Assembly (NCBI GenBank): GCA_038501625.1
Contig: JAZAYU010001069.1
Location: forward strand, 1-64,000
Source of the DNA: Corbicula japonica
Lineage: Eukaryota; Mollusca; Bivalvia; Venerida; Cyrenidae
DNA: 64,000 bases
Reading direction: 5' to 3'
The stretch's first letter is position 1; every line of letters begins with the position of its first letter. The notes under the pieces were generated by a model. It saw nothing but the letters and a program-made list of their open reading frames with translations, was not told the DNA's origin and ran no database searches. The position numbers and the translations under genes are program-made. This document shows positions 1 to 9,287 of the stretch, one piece after another.

Positions 1-1139
1 TTGTCCCTGAAGAACACCATTCACAAGTTCACAACACCTTCAGGCTTTAAAACTGTGTTAAAGAAGAAACATATTATTAATAACAAATTTTCTTGGAATA
101 TATCACTACAGCCCTCAGTAAGTAATAGCAATATATGCAAAAAAAAACCCATCAGTTAAGTTAAATACTTTTTTTTAAGAGATTCAACCATAATTTTATT
201 AAAATCTCTTGCTTATTTGAAAGAAAACATGTGTTATATTACCCCACCCACTAATGCACAGGAAACGTAATAAAATGTGACATTGTATAGTTTTTTTCCT
301 TTTGCTCACTGTTGTAGGAATAAAACATCTGAACAATCTAACACTGATAAATCAAACTTTTTTGAAAGCATACTTTTATTTAAGATAAAGACTACTTTAT
401 TGTAATTAAAAGTTATAAATCCATGTTTCAGATACATGTATATGGTTCATTCATTCTGGAAACATTTGAAGTTGCAATTAATGCAGTGCTGTTACTTTTC
501 AACTAAACTTCTCTGCCTTCTCCCAGTCATACTAGTTGGAACTACATAAACTTGCTTACATTCTGTATTATGATGTTTTTGTGACTACGGTATAATACCT
601 ATATAGCTGGTATATTTAGATAAAGCAATACTATTAAAAGTAAACTTTAGTTCCTCACCAATAGCAAAATATAAATTATTGTGAAAATACCAAAACATGT
701 GAAAAATAATCACATTATAAAAAAGACAAAATCTTATATGTAAACAAGAAATGCAATTTAATTGTATAATTTTTTGCATTTTCAGTATATGAAAAAGTAA
801 AATTACTAGACCGGCATGTCAGTCTGTGTTGTATTATGTTGTTTAAGCAAACTTGTGGAATTACTGTATTCACAGATTGCATTAAACTTCTATTTGAAAA
901 ATCAGTGAGTCTCTTTAAAAAAACAAAAATGCATGGAAAACTTAATTTTATTGATATATTAAGAAAGATTTTTACCAAAAATACTGTCTTGTTTTCATTT
1001 CACAGACAAGAAGTGTAACATGTTTTGCTGAAAATTTGGAATAGATTCATTAGAAGTTAATATTTGCTTAAAAATATAAATAGAGTAAAGTTTTACCCAT
1101 TTTCAGTACAACAGATAAATATTCACTTTTATTACTCTC
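1..1139. other. AT-rich stretch with no recognised gene
   Basis: Only short open frames without recognisable motifs or paired splice sites occur. I cannot tell whether it is intergenic or an intron of the membrane-protein gene whose 3' exons begin at 3477. Confidence 0.5.
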
Positions 1140-1475
1140 ACAAGGCTTTTTCAACTAGTCTCACAGGGCCGATAATGGGACCCATTCCCAATGCCAAATA
1201 AGGACTATTTTTCCCAATTTCAAGAAATAAATTCCCATTTCAAGAGAAATAACTTTTTTGCCAATAAACTAAATACAAAAAAAGAGAATAAATATAATCA
1301 AGGGGCTTTTCAAATGACAAAATTAGATTGTTTACATTTGATCAGTGATCTGTGAAATTTACATTCCTTAAATTTATGTATGCAACCTGTGTAAAACCAG
1401 TATATACTGTGTAAAAATTTCCCAATTTGAGCAGGGGCCTTTTTCCCAAAACCCCCTGAAAAAGCCCTGTCTCAA
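1140..1475. mobile_element. hAT-like element remnant with inverted ends
   Basis: The left end reads AGGCTTTTTCA and the right end TGAAAAAGCCCT, so the termini are inverted copies. The right end continues inward into a run of CCCC and GGGCC motifs typical of hAT-type termini (CAGGGCTTTTTCA). Internal text (GGGACCCATTCCCAAT and the following run of AAATTCCC) resembles the interior of the element at 35563-36337. No clean 8-bp target duplication survives and no transposase is left. Family assignment is inference from the ends. Confidence 0.45.
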
Positions 1476-1863
1476 GACAGCATCTCAGGTGGCATCTAAC
1501 AGTATGAAAAATATGATATAACTGATAATGAAGAATATCCTTGTTCGGCGGCAACTTTCAAGGAATGTATGGATTTGTGGTGACTGTCACTTCACTTTTT
1601 GGATCTACAGTGCAGTGTTGGGCAACGGGTAATGTGGTAACCAAAAGTAAAATAGTAGGATGAAAATATAAAGGCCTCGACTGAGATTTTACTGTAGGAT
1701 CTCCACAGCAGGAAACCGCCAGGAATAGAACTTCAGATCTTTGGCATACTGCAATACTCTCACAATAGGTCTAGTTTGGCTGCCTGATAATTATGCCCAT
1801 TGCCATCTAGGCTCTATTTCAATATCTTAGTTGAAAAATTAAATACAAATCAAGATTTGACAC

Positions 1864-1965
1864 TACAGATTTGCAGCTTAACTTCACTTTGAATTGACAA
1901 AAAATGATCCTGCAGATTTGCAGCTTAACTACACTTTGCATTGATGACAATGATCACTAAATTTG
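1864..1965. repeat. Two-copy direct repeat, about 50 bp
   Basis: The phrase GATTTGCAGCTTAACT occurs twice about 49 bp apart, and both copies continue with a diverged CACTTTG.ATTGA segment. It is a local tandem duplication with no coding content. Confidence 0.6.
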
Positions 1966-2389
1966 CCTATATTTCACATTTCATTCAAAATTGCAGTCTT
2001 TACCGAGCAAATTTTATTGAAAAAGAGTTGGTGTACTAATTCTTGTAAGTTAGCAGAGTGACAACAGCAAGGAATGGAGATCTGCATTTTCAAGACCTCA
2101 ATTTGTTTCATCTCACACTGAAACATAAACTATAAAATGATAAACAATACAGTACCAGTTCTCCACTCTCATGACTGTGTTAGCTCGGTATAAAATTCAT
2201 CACCAACCAGCCAGTCTGACAAAAAATATTTGGTTGTTCTTCCAAGTAATTCCAAAATTGTTTTATCGTCCTTGAAAACAGGTTGACCTTTGCGAGCATT
2301 GAAATCACTTGCTGTGAAAATCAATATTTGCCCGGTACAACGTTCTCTACCTGTCTACAAGGTATAGCTTTCCATGAAATGACAATGCA

Positions 2390-2700
2390 ATGACATGGAA
2401 TGGGCTAACTAAGCCAGACGGACAAAAACTAGCTTTCAATTTCAAGTTGGAGGACGAACGGAAGTAAAGCGTTTTGAAAAAAAATGACTGTCGCAAAATA
2501 TTTTCTTAACCCACGGACGAATTTAAAGTGAAAATCAATAAATTTAGAACATAACTGATAAATATGTGTTATTTCCTTGATTATAGCTACTCAATAAATT
2601 AAAAATACCGCTGTTGAATTTTAACGACAATTCGTCCTTTTGCGGTAGTTAGCACATGCGCACTTAACCAGGAGAAATACCATAAATGTGTGCTGAATTC
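2390..2700. promoter_or_regulatory. Possible promoter-like segment (weak)
   Basis: This stretch has more CpG than its surroundings. It holds an ETS-like CGGAAGT near 2458-2464 and an NRF1-like CATGCGCA near 2655-2662. It could be the promoter of the membrane-protein gene whose exons follow, but no first coding exon could be paired in phase with the acceptor at 3476. Treat it as a hint only. Confidence 0.2.
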
Positions 2701-3107
2701 ATTGTCAAAATTTGATTTTGGTCGAGAAGTGTGCCCTTATCGAAATCCTCTAAAATCTGTTGTGAAAATGGACAAAAATATGAATTTTTGCACATTTTCC
2801 TCATTTTTAGCAATTTTGATGGCCCCTCGTCAAACACCTTTAGCAGTAATCAATATAAAATTTTAAGATATGAAAAGTATAACTATTTATGTATTTAATG
2901 GCATTAAAATTTAAGATCTGTAACAAAATTTAAAATTTTACATATTTTTAGGCCAATATTAGGCCTTCGTGAACCTACTCCTTTTCTTTATTGTCTTTTT
3001 ATTCACCTTTGCTGACAAGAATTGAGAATAATTTTGCTAAAATGATGTTTGGTTGGCTTATACAAAAGTAGCTTAAACAAGTTTCACTGTTTGTTCTGTT
3101 CTTTTAA

Positions 3108-3309
3108 CCCTTTCCTCCATAGATACACATTTTTACGCATGTGCGACCAGTGTAGATCCAGATCAGCCAGCACATCTGATCAGGATCTGCACTGCTTGCA
3201 TTCTGGTCAGAAATAACCTAACAAATAAAAGACTAACAGTGCAGATCCTGATCAGATGGCAAGATCTGGATCTACACTGCTAATGCAATAAAGGTTTATC
3301 TATGGAGGG
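3108..3309. mobile_element. Family B foldback MITE, copy 1 (TTAA-flanked)
   Basis: This is an intact copy. It is bounded by TTAA at 3104-3107 and 3310-3313. The terminal inverted repeat starts CCCTTTCCTCCAT and ends ATGGAGGG. Inside, GATCCAGATCAGCC is mirrored by GATCTGGATC, so the element folds on itself. The TTAA duplication and CCC terminus match piggyBac-type mobilisation (inference). Confidence 0.8.
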
Positions 3310-3476
3310 TTAAACTTTGTTAGAAAACTGAAAAACTCTTTTCCTTAGCAATGGCTGGCCAAAATTCAAAAGATTTTGCAGAGACCTACCAAAATAGATT
3401 CCTCTAAAACATCACCATCTGTAGACATAATATTTTAAATACAAATAGTACAGAAACCTTTTATATATATTTTCAG

Positions 3477-3611
3477 AAGCTGGAGTATTTTGAATCCCTG
3501 GGGGTGAAATGTGTTGGTGCCATGTTGTTAGGACAATCCTTCACAGCTTGGTATGCAACAAGTTTCAAATTTGATGAAGACAGAAGCTCTCTTTTGCTGT
3601 CTTATATTGTG
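3477..3611 (+). CDS. Unrecognised membrane protein, penultimate coding exon
   Basis: A 45-codon exon between an acceptor (TTTCAG, 3471-3476) and a donor (GTGAGT at 3612). Only phase 0 is open, because the other two phases hit stops. It starts KLEYFESLGVKCVGAML. Roughly residues 9-30 form a hydrophobic, probably membrane-spanning segment, and a second begins near the exon end (LLLSYIV). It joins in phase to the exon at 4646. I do not recognise the family, and the upstream exons were not found in 1-3476. Alternating hydrophobic segments make a small multi-pass membrane protein likely. Confidence 0.7.
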
Positions 3612-3907
3612 GTGAGTATGAGTGTATTATTTTAGGATGAGTTGTAATATGATCAGAAAATCTCCCATTAATTTTGGTGAGTAAATTCTCTTGTGTTGTG
3701 ATGTGATATGGTGGTACATAAATGTCTCATATTCCCGCTAGATGCAAAATAGGAGCAGAGAAAATGTTAATTAAGTAGGCACTTGACTCCTTTTTGCTTC
3801 AGAGGTTGATAAATATTGATTGTGGATAAATGTCTCTTATAATGTTTAGTAAATATTAAAAAAATAAACAGTAAAAGTATTAACAGCTTCTTTTAAGTAA
3901 TTTGTAA

Positions 3908-4270
3908 CCCTTTTCTTCATGGGATACGGATGTTACCCATTTGGCAAGATTAGCTTGCACATCATAGCAGTCTTATCAGGATGGACAGTGTTTGCTTTTT
4001 TGATTCTTTGGTTATTTCTGACTGAGAAGTGTAGATCCTGTGCCCGAGATCATAAAAGTAAATCTGGAGATCAGTCTCAAATCTCAAGCATCTGATTGGC
4101 TGAAATGGCGACAAGTCGCCATTTCAGCCAATCAGATCCTTGAGATTTGAGACTGATCTCAAAACTTAGTTTTATGATCTTGGGCCCAGATCAGATGGCA
4201 TGGATATGCTGGCTGATCTGGATGTACGCTGTTTGCACATGTTATAAAACATGTATATATGGAGTAAAGG
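3908..4270. mobile_element. Family B MITE, copy 2, interrupted by a family A insertion
   Basis: The left part (about 3908-4040) and right part (about 4188-4270) together make one diverged family B element, split by the family A copy at 4041-4187. The break falls in the motif GATCCTG/GATCAG. It lies in the intron between the two membrane-protein exons. Confidence 0.7.
4041..4187. mobile_element. Family A foldback MITE, copy 1 (nested in B copy 2)
   Basis: A near-perfect palindrome of two arms of about 70 bp meeting at GGCGACAAGTCGCC. The arms contain CTGATTGGCTGAAATGGCG and its complement. The ends read TGCCCGAGATCAT and ATGATCTTGGGCCCA. No open reading frame is present, so it can only move with a transposase supplied from elsewhere (inference). 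Confidence 0.85.
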
Positions 4271-4645
4271 GATAAAGCGTTGTTGTTTTTCTAGTTAATG
4301 TGATTTAAATTGCTGCTGACGAGCCACTGTTTCAAGACATGATATTTTATTGTGGCATAAAATAATTAAGGAGCAATATACTTTTCAATTAATTTTGGTC
4401 AGAGTTTGTAAAGTATTCATCTTATTTCAATTAACAGTTCAACCTAGTTACTTATATGCTTGAACTACTTGACAGTTCACCTAACCTAGTGTTAATTCTT
4501 CCGGCACTGAGTTGTTGCGAGTAAACCATTCTTGTTCTTACTGTCATATTTACAATTTAATGTTTTTTAGCCTCTTTTTAAATTATTCTTTCTACAACAA
4601 TATTAAGTTGGCTGTGATAACAATGTTTTGTTCTCTACATTTCAG

Positions 4646-4831
4646 GCAATGGGACTCACTTTTGTGAGCTTGAACATGGCATACTTTGTTGATGGTCTAT
4701 TCAGCCACCAGGAGACCCTCTACTTGCATCTGGGCATGTTGCCAGCATTGCTGGTGATGCTGGGTCTCTATCTGATGTGGAGGAAAGACTCAGGGAACCA
4801 CACCGACTACAATCTCAGGTCCAGATCATAA
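4646..4831 (+). CDS. Unrecognised membrane protein, last coding exon
   Basis: The acceptor is TTCAG at 4641-4645, and 61 codons run to TAA at 4829-4831, in phase with the 3477-3611 exon. The sequence runs from AMGLTFVSLNMAYFVDGLF, a membrane segment, through a short loop (SHQETL) to a second hydrophobic stretch (LHLGMLPALLVMLGLYLMW), then a basic cytosol-like tail ending RSRS. The joined exons give 106 C-terminal residues with about three membrane spans. The layout resembles several small four-pass proteins, but I cannot name a family with confidence. Confidence 0.7.
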   Translation, partial: AMGLTFVSLNMAYFVDGLFSHQETLYLHLGMLPALLVMLGLYLMWRKDSGNHTDYNLRSRS

Positions 4832-6103
4832 AACCAGTCATTTTCTTTAAAGGGACAATACTCTCCCAACATGTTATAATGGATTTCCACATTACATACA
4901 TGATGCATTATCAAATGCTATTTTATGTCTATTAGTCAACAATAGAAAATGACTGTAAAAATGAAATTGGTGCAAAAGATGTTTTTCGAACATTTACACA
5001 ATATTTTGACAACATTTACATTGTGCTGTTTTTTTATGAGTATTTTTTTTTAATGTTGTACATGTAAAACACTAATCCAATGTTCTAATTACACTGATGA
5101 TATTTGCATTTGGAAACCACCTACATAAAATTAAAATTTTATGATCGGTGTATTTAGAACAATGGGAAAGTGTATTTAAGACTGATTTATGCAATACCAG
5201 GCAATGTCTTTTAAAGGCAGCAGAATGTTTTTGATAATCTTTAAGCAGGGCTGTGCATTTTCAGCTTATCAGCTGAAATGAATTGAATTTGGCAAGATTT
5301 CACTTTTCAAACCTTTCAAACTTTCTGTAATCAGCTCAAAAAAAGTGATTCTTCAAGTGTTGTTACCCACTTTCAGCTGTTCACATCTCTATTTAAGTCA
5401 TCCAATATCAATCATTTGATACAGCTTATAATATTTTTTATCATATTTGTAATGAAAATAAATGTACCCAAAATTCTGAAAAAATGTGCTAGCCATGCAA
5501 TTGTTCCCCATGGAAACATGTGTATTGGTTTTCTGTTAAATAGCAGGACTCTTCTACAGAATCTTGTTTACAGAATTGAACTTCCTACAATGTCTGTAGC
5601 AGTTTGTGTCTTTAATTATCCGAGTTTTGACATGAGTGGGCTAAAATTAAAGGCTTAAAAACTTGTTTATGTGTGTATTTTTAAAGATGATATACTGTTC
5701 TTGTACAGACCAGCAGGAAGTATTTGTTAAGTGATATACCTGAAGAAAAAAAATATGAATTTTGATTCACAATAATTATTGTGTTCATGTTTACAAGTAT
5801 TTTAACTGATTAAGGCAGCTGATTTTAATGTCTATGCAATTAACATTATTATACTGTAGATTTTTAACTGGTATGTATTAAATAATAGTTTGTATTTAAA
5901 ATAACTCTTTAGACTTTAGCTGTATTGTTAGGAGGTAGTTATTTGTACGTAATATTAAAACAAATTTGTGCTTTTATTATACTTTTGTTGTCAAAATCTC
6001 CCACAAATTCATACAAAATAGGACCGTTCATGAATGGGCTGTTTCTCAGCAACCACCAGTCAGAGTTCAATCACAATTTAAATGAAGGATCACTAACAAG
6101 AAT
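4832..6103 (+). other. Probable 3' UTR and downstream spacer of the membrane-protein gene
   Basis: No coding exon is seen. A canonical AATAAA at 5457-5462 is a candidate polyadenylation signal. Short open frames here lack motifs and have AT-driven composition. Confidence 0.4.
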
Positions 6104-6290
6104 GTGGAAGAACAGTGGTATAGGGGTAGAGTGCCGAACTCCAGATCCAGAGAAAGCGTGTTTGAAACCCACCAGTGATGAGATTCGTCTGGAGTTTCCC
6201 CAATCCACATTCTGCGCGAGTTCTGGTTGGCACACCAGGAAGCAGTCATTGAGCATGATTAATATATGTTGGAAAGACTTGTTTCGCAAT
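6104..6290 (+). mobile_element. tRNA-derived SINE, + orientation
   Basis: The head has an A-box-like segment (GTGGTATAGGGGTAGAGTGC) and a B-box-like GTTTGAAACCC, spaced as in a tRNA gene. A body then follows that matches the reverse complement of 62890-63040 (for example GCAGTCAT near the 3' end and a shared AATCCACATT). The tRNA-like head is too diverged and lacks a proper acceptor stem, so it is a retroposon head and not a tRNA gene. Two copies in opposite orientation in one window show the element is dispersed. Confidence 0.75.
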
Positions 6291-7030
6291 TGACGTAAAA
6301 TAAATAAGTTTAAACTAAACTAACAAGATTGCATATTATCAGCACATTCTGGCTAAATAATTTTACGAGTTGTGGCCCTTTGAATTATGATAACCCGACC
6401 ATTCAAATATTATATGCTATTTCTAAGCAACCACCAGTCCAAATTCAATGACATGGGAAGCTTCACTATCAAGAGGTGCTGGGCACTTGATCAGCACGTT
6501 CTGGCTTGAGGATCTTTTTATACAGAATTATGGCCCTTACAATTTTTAGTATAAAATATCCCAATAACTGTCCTTGGTATTTCTCGGTAACCTCCATTTG
6601 TAATTAGATTAAACTTAAAATAGCCTTCACAAAGATAATCAGATAAACCGGATAATTGGAAACCCCTTTTAAAATGTTTGCAAATGTAACCGAGAGTCGT
6701 TATTCTTTGTGTTACATCTCTCCAGTGAAGACGAAGAGTAACATTGATAGAATAACAATCTCCAGGTTATCTTCCTTAGGAAAAAAAGACCCAATCAATC
6801 ACGTGACTCAAGTTTGGGTGAAGATCGCGTCAATAATGTATATATAAAAGAATAAAAACCATAACTCCCGAACAGGTGGAGCAAATCTATGTTGGTCCGT
6901 CTGCACAACACGGCATCTGTAGTAGTAATCCCTGAAATTTGGAACAAATTCCATCCAATAATGAATTAAGAGTTGCGGTTAAAAATAATATAATGACTCC
7001 ACAGTCGTAATACGACCAGGGAGTCGCGTT
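6291..7030. other. Non-coding spacer with degenerate dispersed repeat
   Basis: Text such as GCACATTCTGGCT and GAGTTGTGGCCCTTTG recurs in altered form here (6340-6380 and 6495-6545) and in the repeat blocks at 57.1 and 58.7 kb. It is decayed repeat material, with no gene. Confidence 0.4.
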
Positions 7031-7040
7031 CTATATAAAT
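7031..7040 (+). promoter_or_regulatory. Candidate TATA box upstream of the GT14 gene
   Basis: CTATATAAAT lies about 660 bp before the glycosyltransferase start codon, within a locally CpG-containing block with small inverted repeats (GACTCC/GGAGTC). A leader of that length is possible, but nothing in the sequence fixes the transcription start. Confidence 0.25.
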
Positions 7041-7699
7041 TAATGACTGGGGGTCATTATTCTACGGGGTCAGTTTAGATCGTTACAAAGGCAATGGCGA
7101 GATTATGCACGCCACTATTTCTATTGTCAGAAAAAATGGCTTTTGTGTGACAATGGAAATCGTCGCTCACAGCTTAAAACCACTTGAGGAGTTACAAGCA
7201 TTGCTAATAAGTTTCGGCACGGTGAATAGTCTGCCCCATCGTCTGTCACACTACCAACATCTAAAATTGATATGTGGAGATAACAAACAATCATTTGTTA
7301 TATTGAACTAACATGCTTGTCCGCATGTTACGATCAATTAAGTGTTAAAGAGTTTTATCAATGCCCTGTAAAGAGATTGTCTAAGATCTCGCGAGACTTC
7401 TGTGATGGTCTCTGGTGGAAATGGGGAAAATTTGAGATAAGAAAATGTGTCGTTGTGTTATCTGAAAATTTAGAAACTTTGAAGCAAACTATAGAGTTGG
7501 GTTTCATGTATAATACTGTCGTTTTCCGAAGGATATTGTGTCATTAAACATTACACGAGAAAGCAATATTTCCACCATTCTTTCACACAGAAAACAGAAA
7601 CAATAGTGCAATTACGGATATCATAATGTTCTAAGAAGCTTTGGACGTAAGTTGCACCGTTACCTGTACTAGTATATTGTACATAATAAGGAGACAGTC

Positions 7700-9049
7700 A
7701 TGAGGTTCCTCCGAGTGAAGCTCGTCAAATACATAACGTATGGTGCATTTCTGATGACCATTTCCCTTTTCATAACTTTCATGCTGATGGCAAAATCTCA
7801 AAAGAAAGTGTTACAAGATGGACCAACATTCCGGACAATGTTTCGTGACAAGCTGTACATGACGGACCCGTTACTCAACCCTCCCCTAGCTGCATTTGAT
7901 TGCAGAAAACTATTTGATAATGAGGAAGACGAGATGAATAATGCTATTAGATACTTAAACGCTGCCAATAACAGCTTCACTCATAGTAATGATACGGAAT
8001 ATGAAAAACATGTATTGAACTGTGACAAATTCAAACAATCCAGAGGATATCGGCAGACACCGGACTCGGAGACAGAAAAGGAGTTTCCTTTGGCGTTTAA
8101 TATTCTTTTTCATCAGAATATTGAACAGTTCGAACGCCTTCTTCGTGCAATATATCGTCCACAAAATCAGTATTGTATTCATGTAGATAAAAAGACACCT
8201 CAGAGTATAAGAGAAACGGTGGAGCATTTGACCGACTGCTTTGATAATGTATTCATAGCGTCTAAACTAGAGGTTGTCGTCAATGCAAGTTATACAAGAT
8301 TATTAGCAGATATAAACTGTATGAGGGACCATATAGAAAACGGACATGAATGGAAATACTTATTAAACATGGCAGCAAGTGAGTTTCCAATAATGACTAA
8401 TTTGCAGATTGTTCAAATTCTCAAAGAATTTCAAGGAGCAAACGACATCCATGAAGTATTTATCACAATGGGCGAAAACAGATTTAGAGAGAAACATTTT
8501 ACCTATATCGATCAGTTAACTAAGAAAAGACATATGATCCATACAAAGGATAAAAAAGAAGAGCCACCACATAAATTGACGATAACGAAGGGCAATGCTT
8601 ATAATGTTTTCAGCAAAGAGTTTGTTAAATTTGTGTTGAAGGACAAAATAGCCAAAGATTTGTTGGCATGGTCTGCAGATACTTTCACGCCGGACGAACA
8701 CTACTGGGCCACATTGAATAATTTGTACAGCAATCCGTTTCTGGAGACTCCTGGTGGATATAAAGGCCATCCAGATAACAAACCATTCTTTGGCCGCTAT
8801 ATCGGATGGAACACAACACAACATCTACCGAGATGTAAAGCCGGACATTTTTTTCATAATGTGTGTGTATTCAGTGTTCAAGACTTACCTATGATCAGGA
8901 ATAGACCCGAGGTTATAGCTAATAAGTTTGATATAGACTATGATCCCTTGGCATACCGGTGTATGGAGGAATGGTTGCATAATAAAACAATACAAAAAGT
9001 AGGCATTTCACATGCCACATTTTATCGTAGAATCTCGGCTTATTCATAA
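7700..9049 (+). CDS. GT14-family beta-1,6-N-acetylglucosaminyltransferase (core-2 type)
   Basis: A single uninterrupted frame of 449 residues. It has a short cytosolic tail and one membrane anchor (about residues 11-32, YITYGAFLMTISLF), then a stem and a lumenal catalytic domain. This is the type II layout of Golgi glycosyltransferases. Family landmarks in order are PLAFNILFHQN and YCIHVDKK (N-terminal half of the catalytic domain), YLLNMAASEFPI, GNAYNVFSKEFVKFVL, TPDEHYWATL (residues 330-339) and FSVQDLP. In mouse core-2 GnT the catalytic base is a Glu in the motif SPDEHLWATL, so E333 here is the predicted base. The enzyme would add GlcNAc in beta-1,6 linkage to O-glycan core GalNAc (family knowledge). 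The start is supported by an in-frame TAG at 7670-7672 with no intervening Met. Which of the GCNT1/3/4 roles it has cannot be told. Confidence 0.95.
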   Translation: MRFLRVKLVKYITYGAFLMTISLFITFMLMAKSQKKVLQDGPTFRTMFRDKLYMTDPLLNPPLAAFDCRKLFDNEEDEMNNAIRYLNAANNSFTHSNDTEYEKHVLNCDKFKQSRGYRQTPDSETEKEFPLAFNILFHQNIEQFERLLRAIYRPQNQYCIHVDKKTPQSIRETVEHLTDCFDNVFIASKLEVVVNASYTRLLADINCMRDHIENGHEWKYLLNMAASEFPIMTNLQIVQILKEFQGANDIHEVFITMGENRFREKHFTYIDQLTKKRHMIHTKDKKEEPPHKLTITKGNAYNVFSKEFVKFVLKDKIAKDLLAWSADTFTPDEHYWATLNNLYSNPFLETPGGYKGHPDNKPFFGRYIGWNTTQHLPRCKAGHFFHNVCVFSVQDLPMIRNRPEVIANKFDIDYDPLAYRCMEEWLHNKTIQKVGISHATFYRRISAYS

Positions 9050-9287
9050 CTTGGTTTTATTTCGTGTTTTTGGCACACAGCTGCCGTGTCTATTCTAACT
9101 CAATAAAATGCTGAGCGTCATGACAAAAAAATTTAGATGGCTTTAGAAAAATGTGTTCATTAATTAATAACTTGGTTTTATTTCGTGTTATTGGCACACA
9201 GCTGCCGTGTCTATTCTAACTCAATAAAATGCTGAGCGTCATGATAAAAAAATAGATGGCTTTAGCATAATGTGTTCATTAATTAAA
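9046..9287 (+). repeat. 121-bp tandem duplication of stop codon region and poly(A) signal
   Basis: The segment starting ATAACTTGGTTTTATTTCG at 9046 is repeated from 9167 with only a few differences. The first copy carries the real stop codon (9047-9049). Each copy contains CTCAATAAAATGCTGAGCG, so AATAAA occurs at 9102-9107 and again at 9223-9228. The 3' end of the glycosyltransferase mRNA therefore has two equivalent polyadenylation signals. Confidence 0.9.

Noticed and set aside
2391..2462. Possible first exon of the membrane-protein gene (ATG ... GGAA/GTAAAG)
   Set aside because: The frame starting at the ATG reaches the donor in phase 2, but the acceptor at 3476 requires phase 0; the phase-0 frame has no ATG.
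6104..6180. Possible tRNA gene
   Set aside because: A- and B-box-like segments are present, but no paired acceptor stem or valid anticodon arm can be drawn, and a second copy with a shared non-tRNA body shows it is a SINE.
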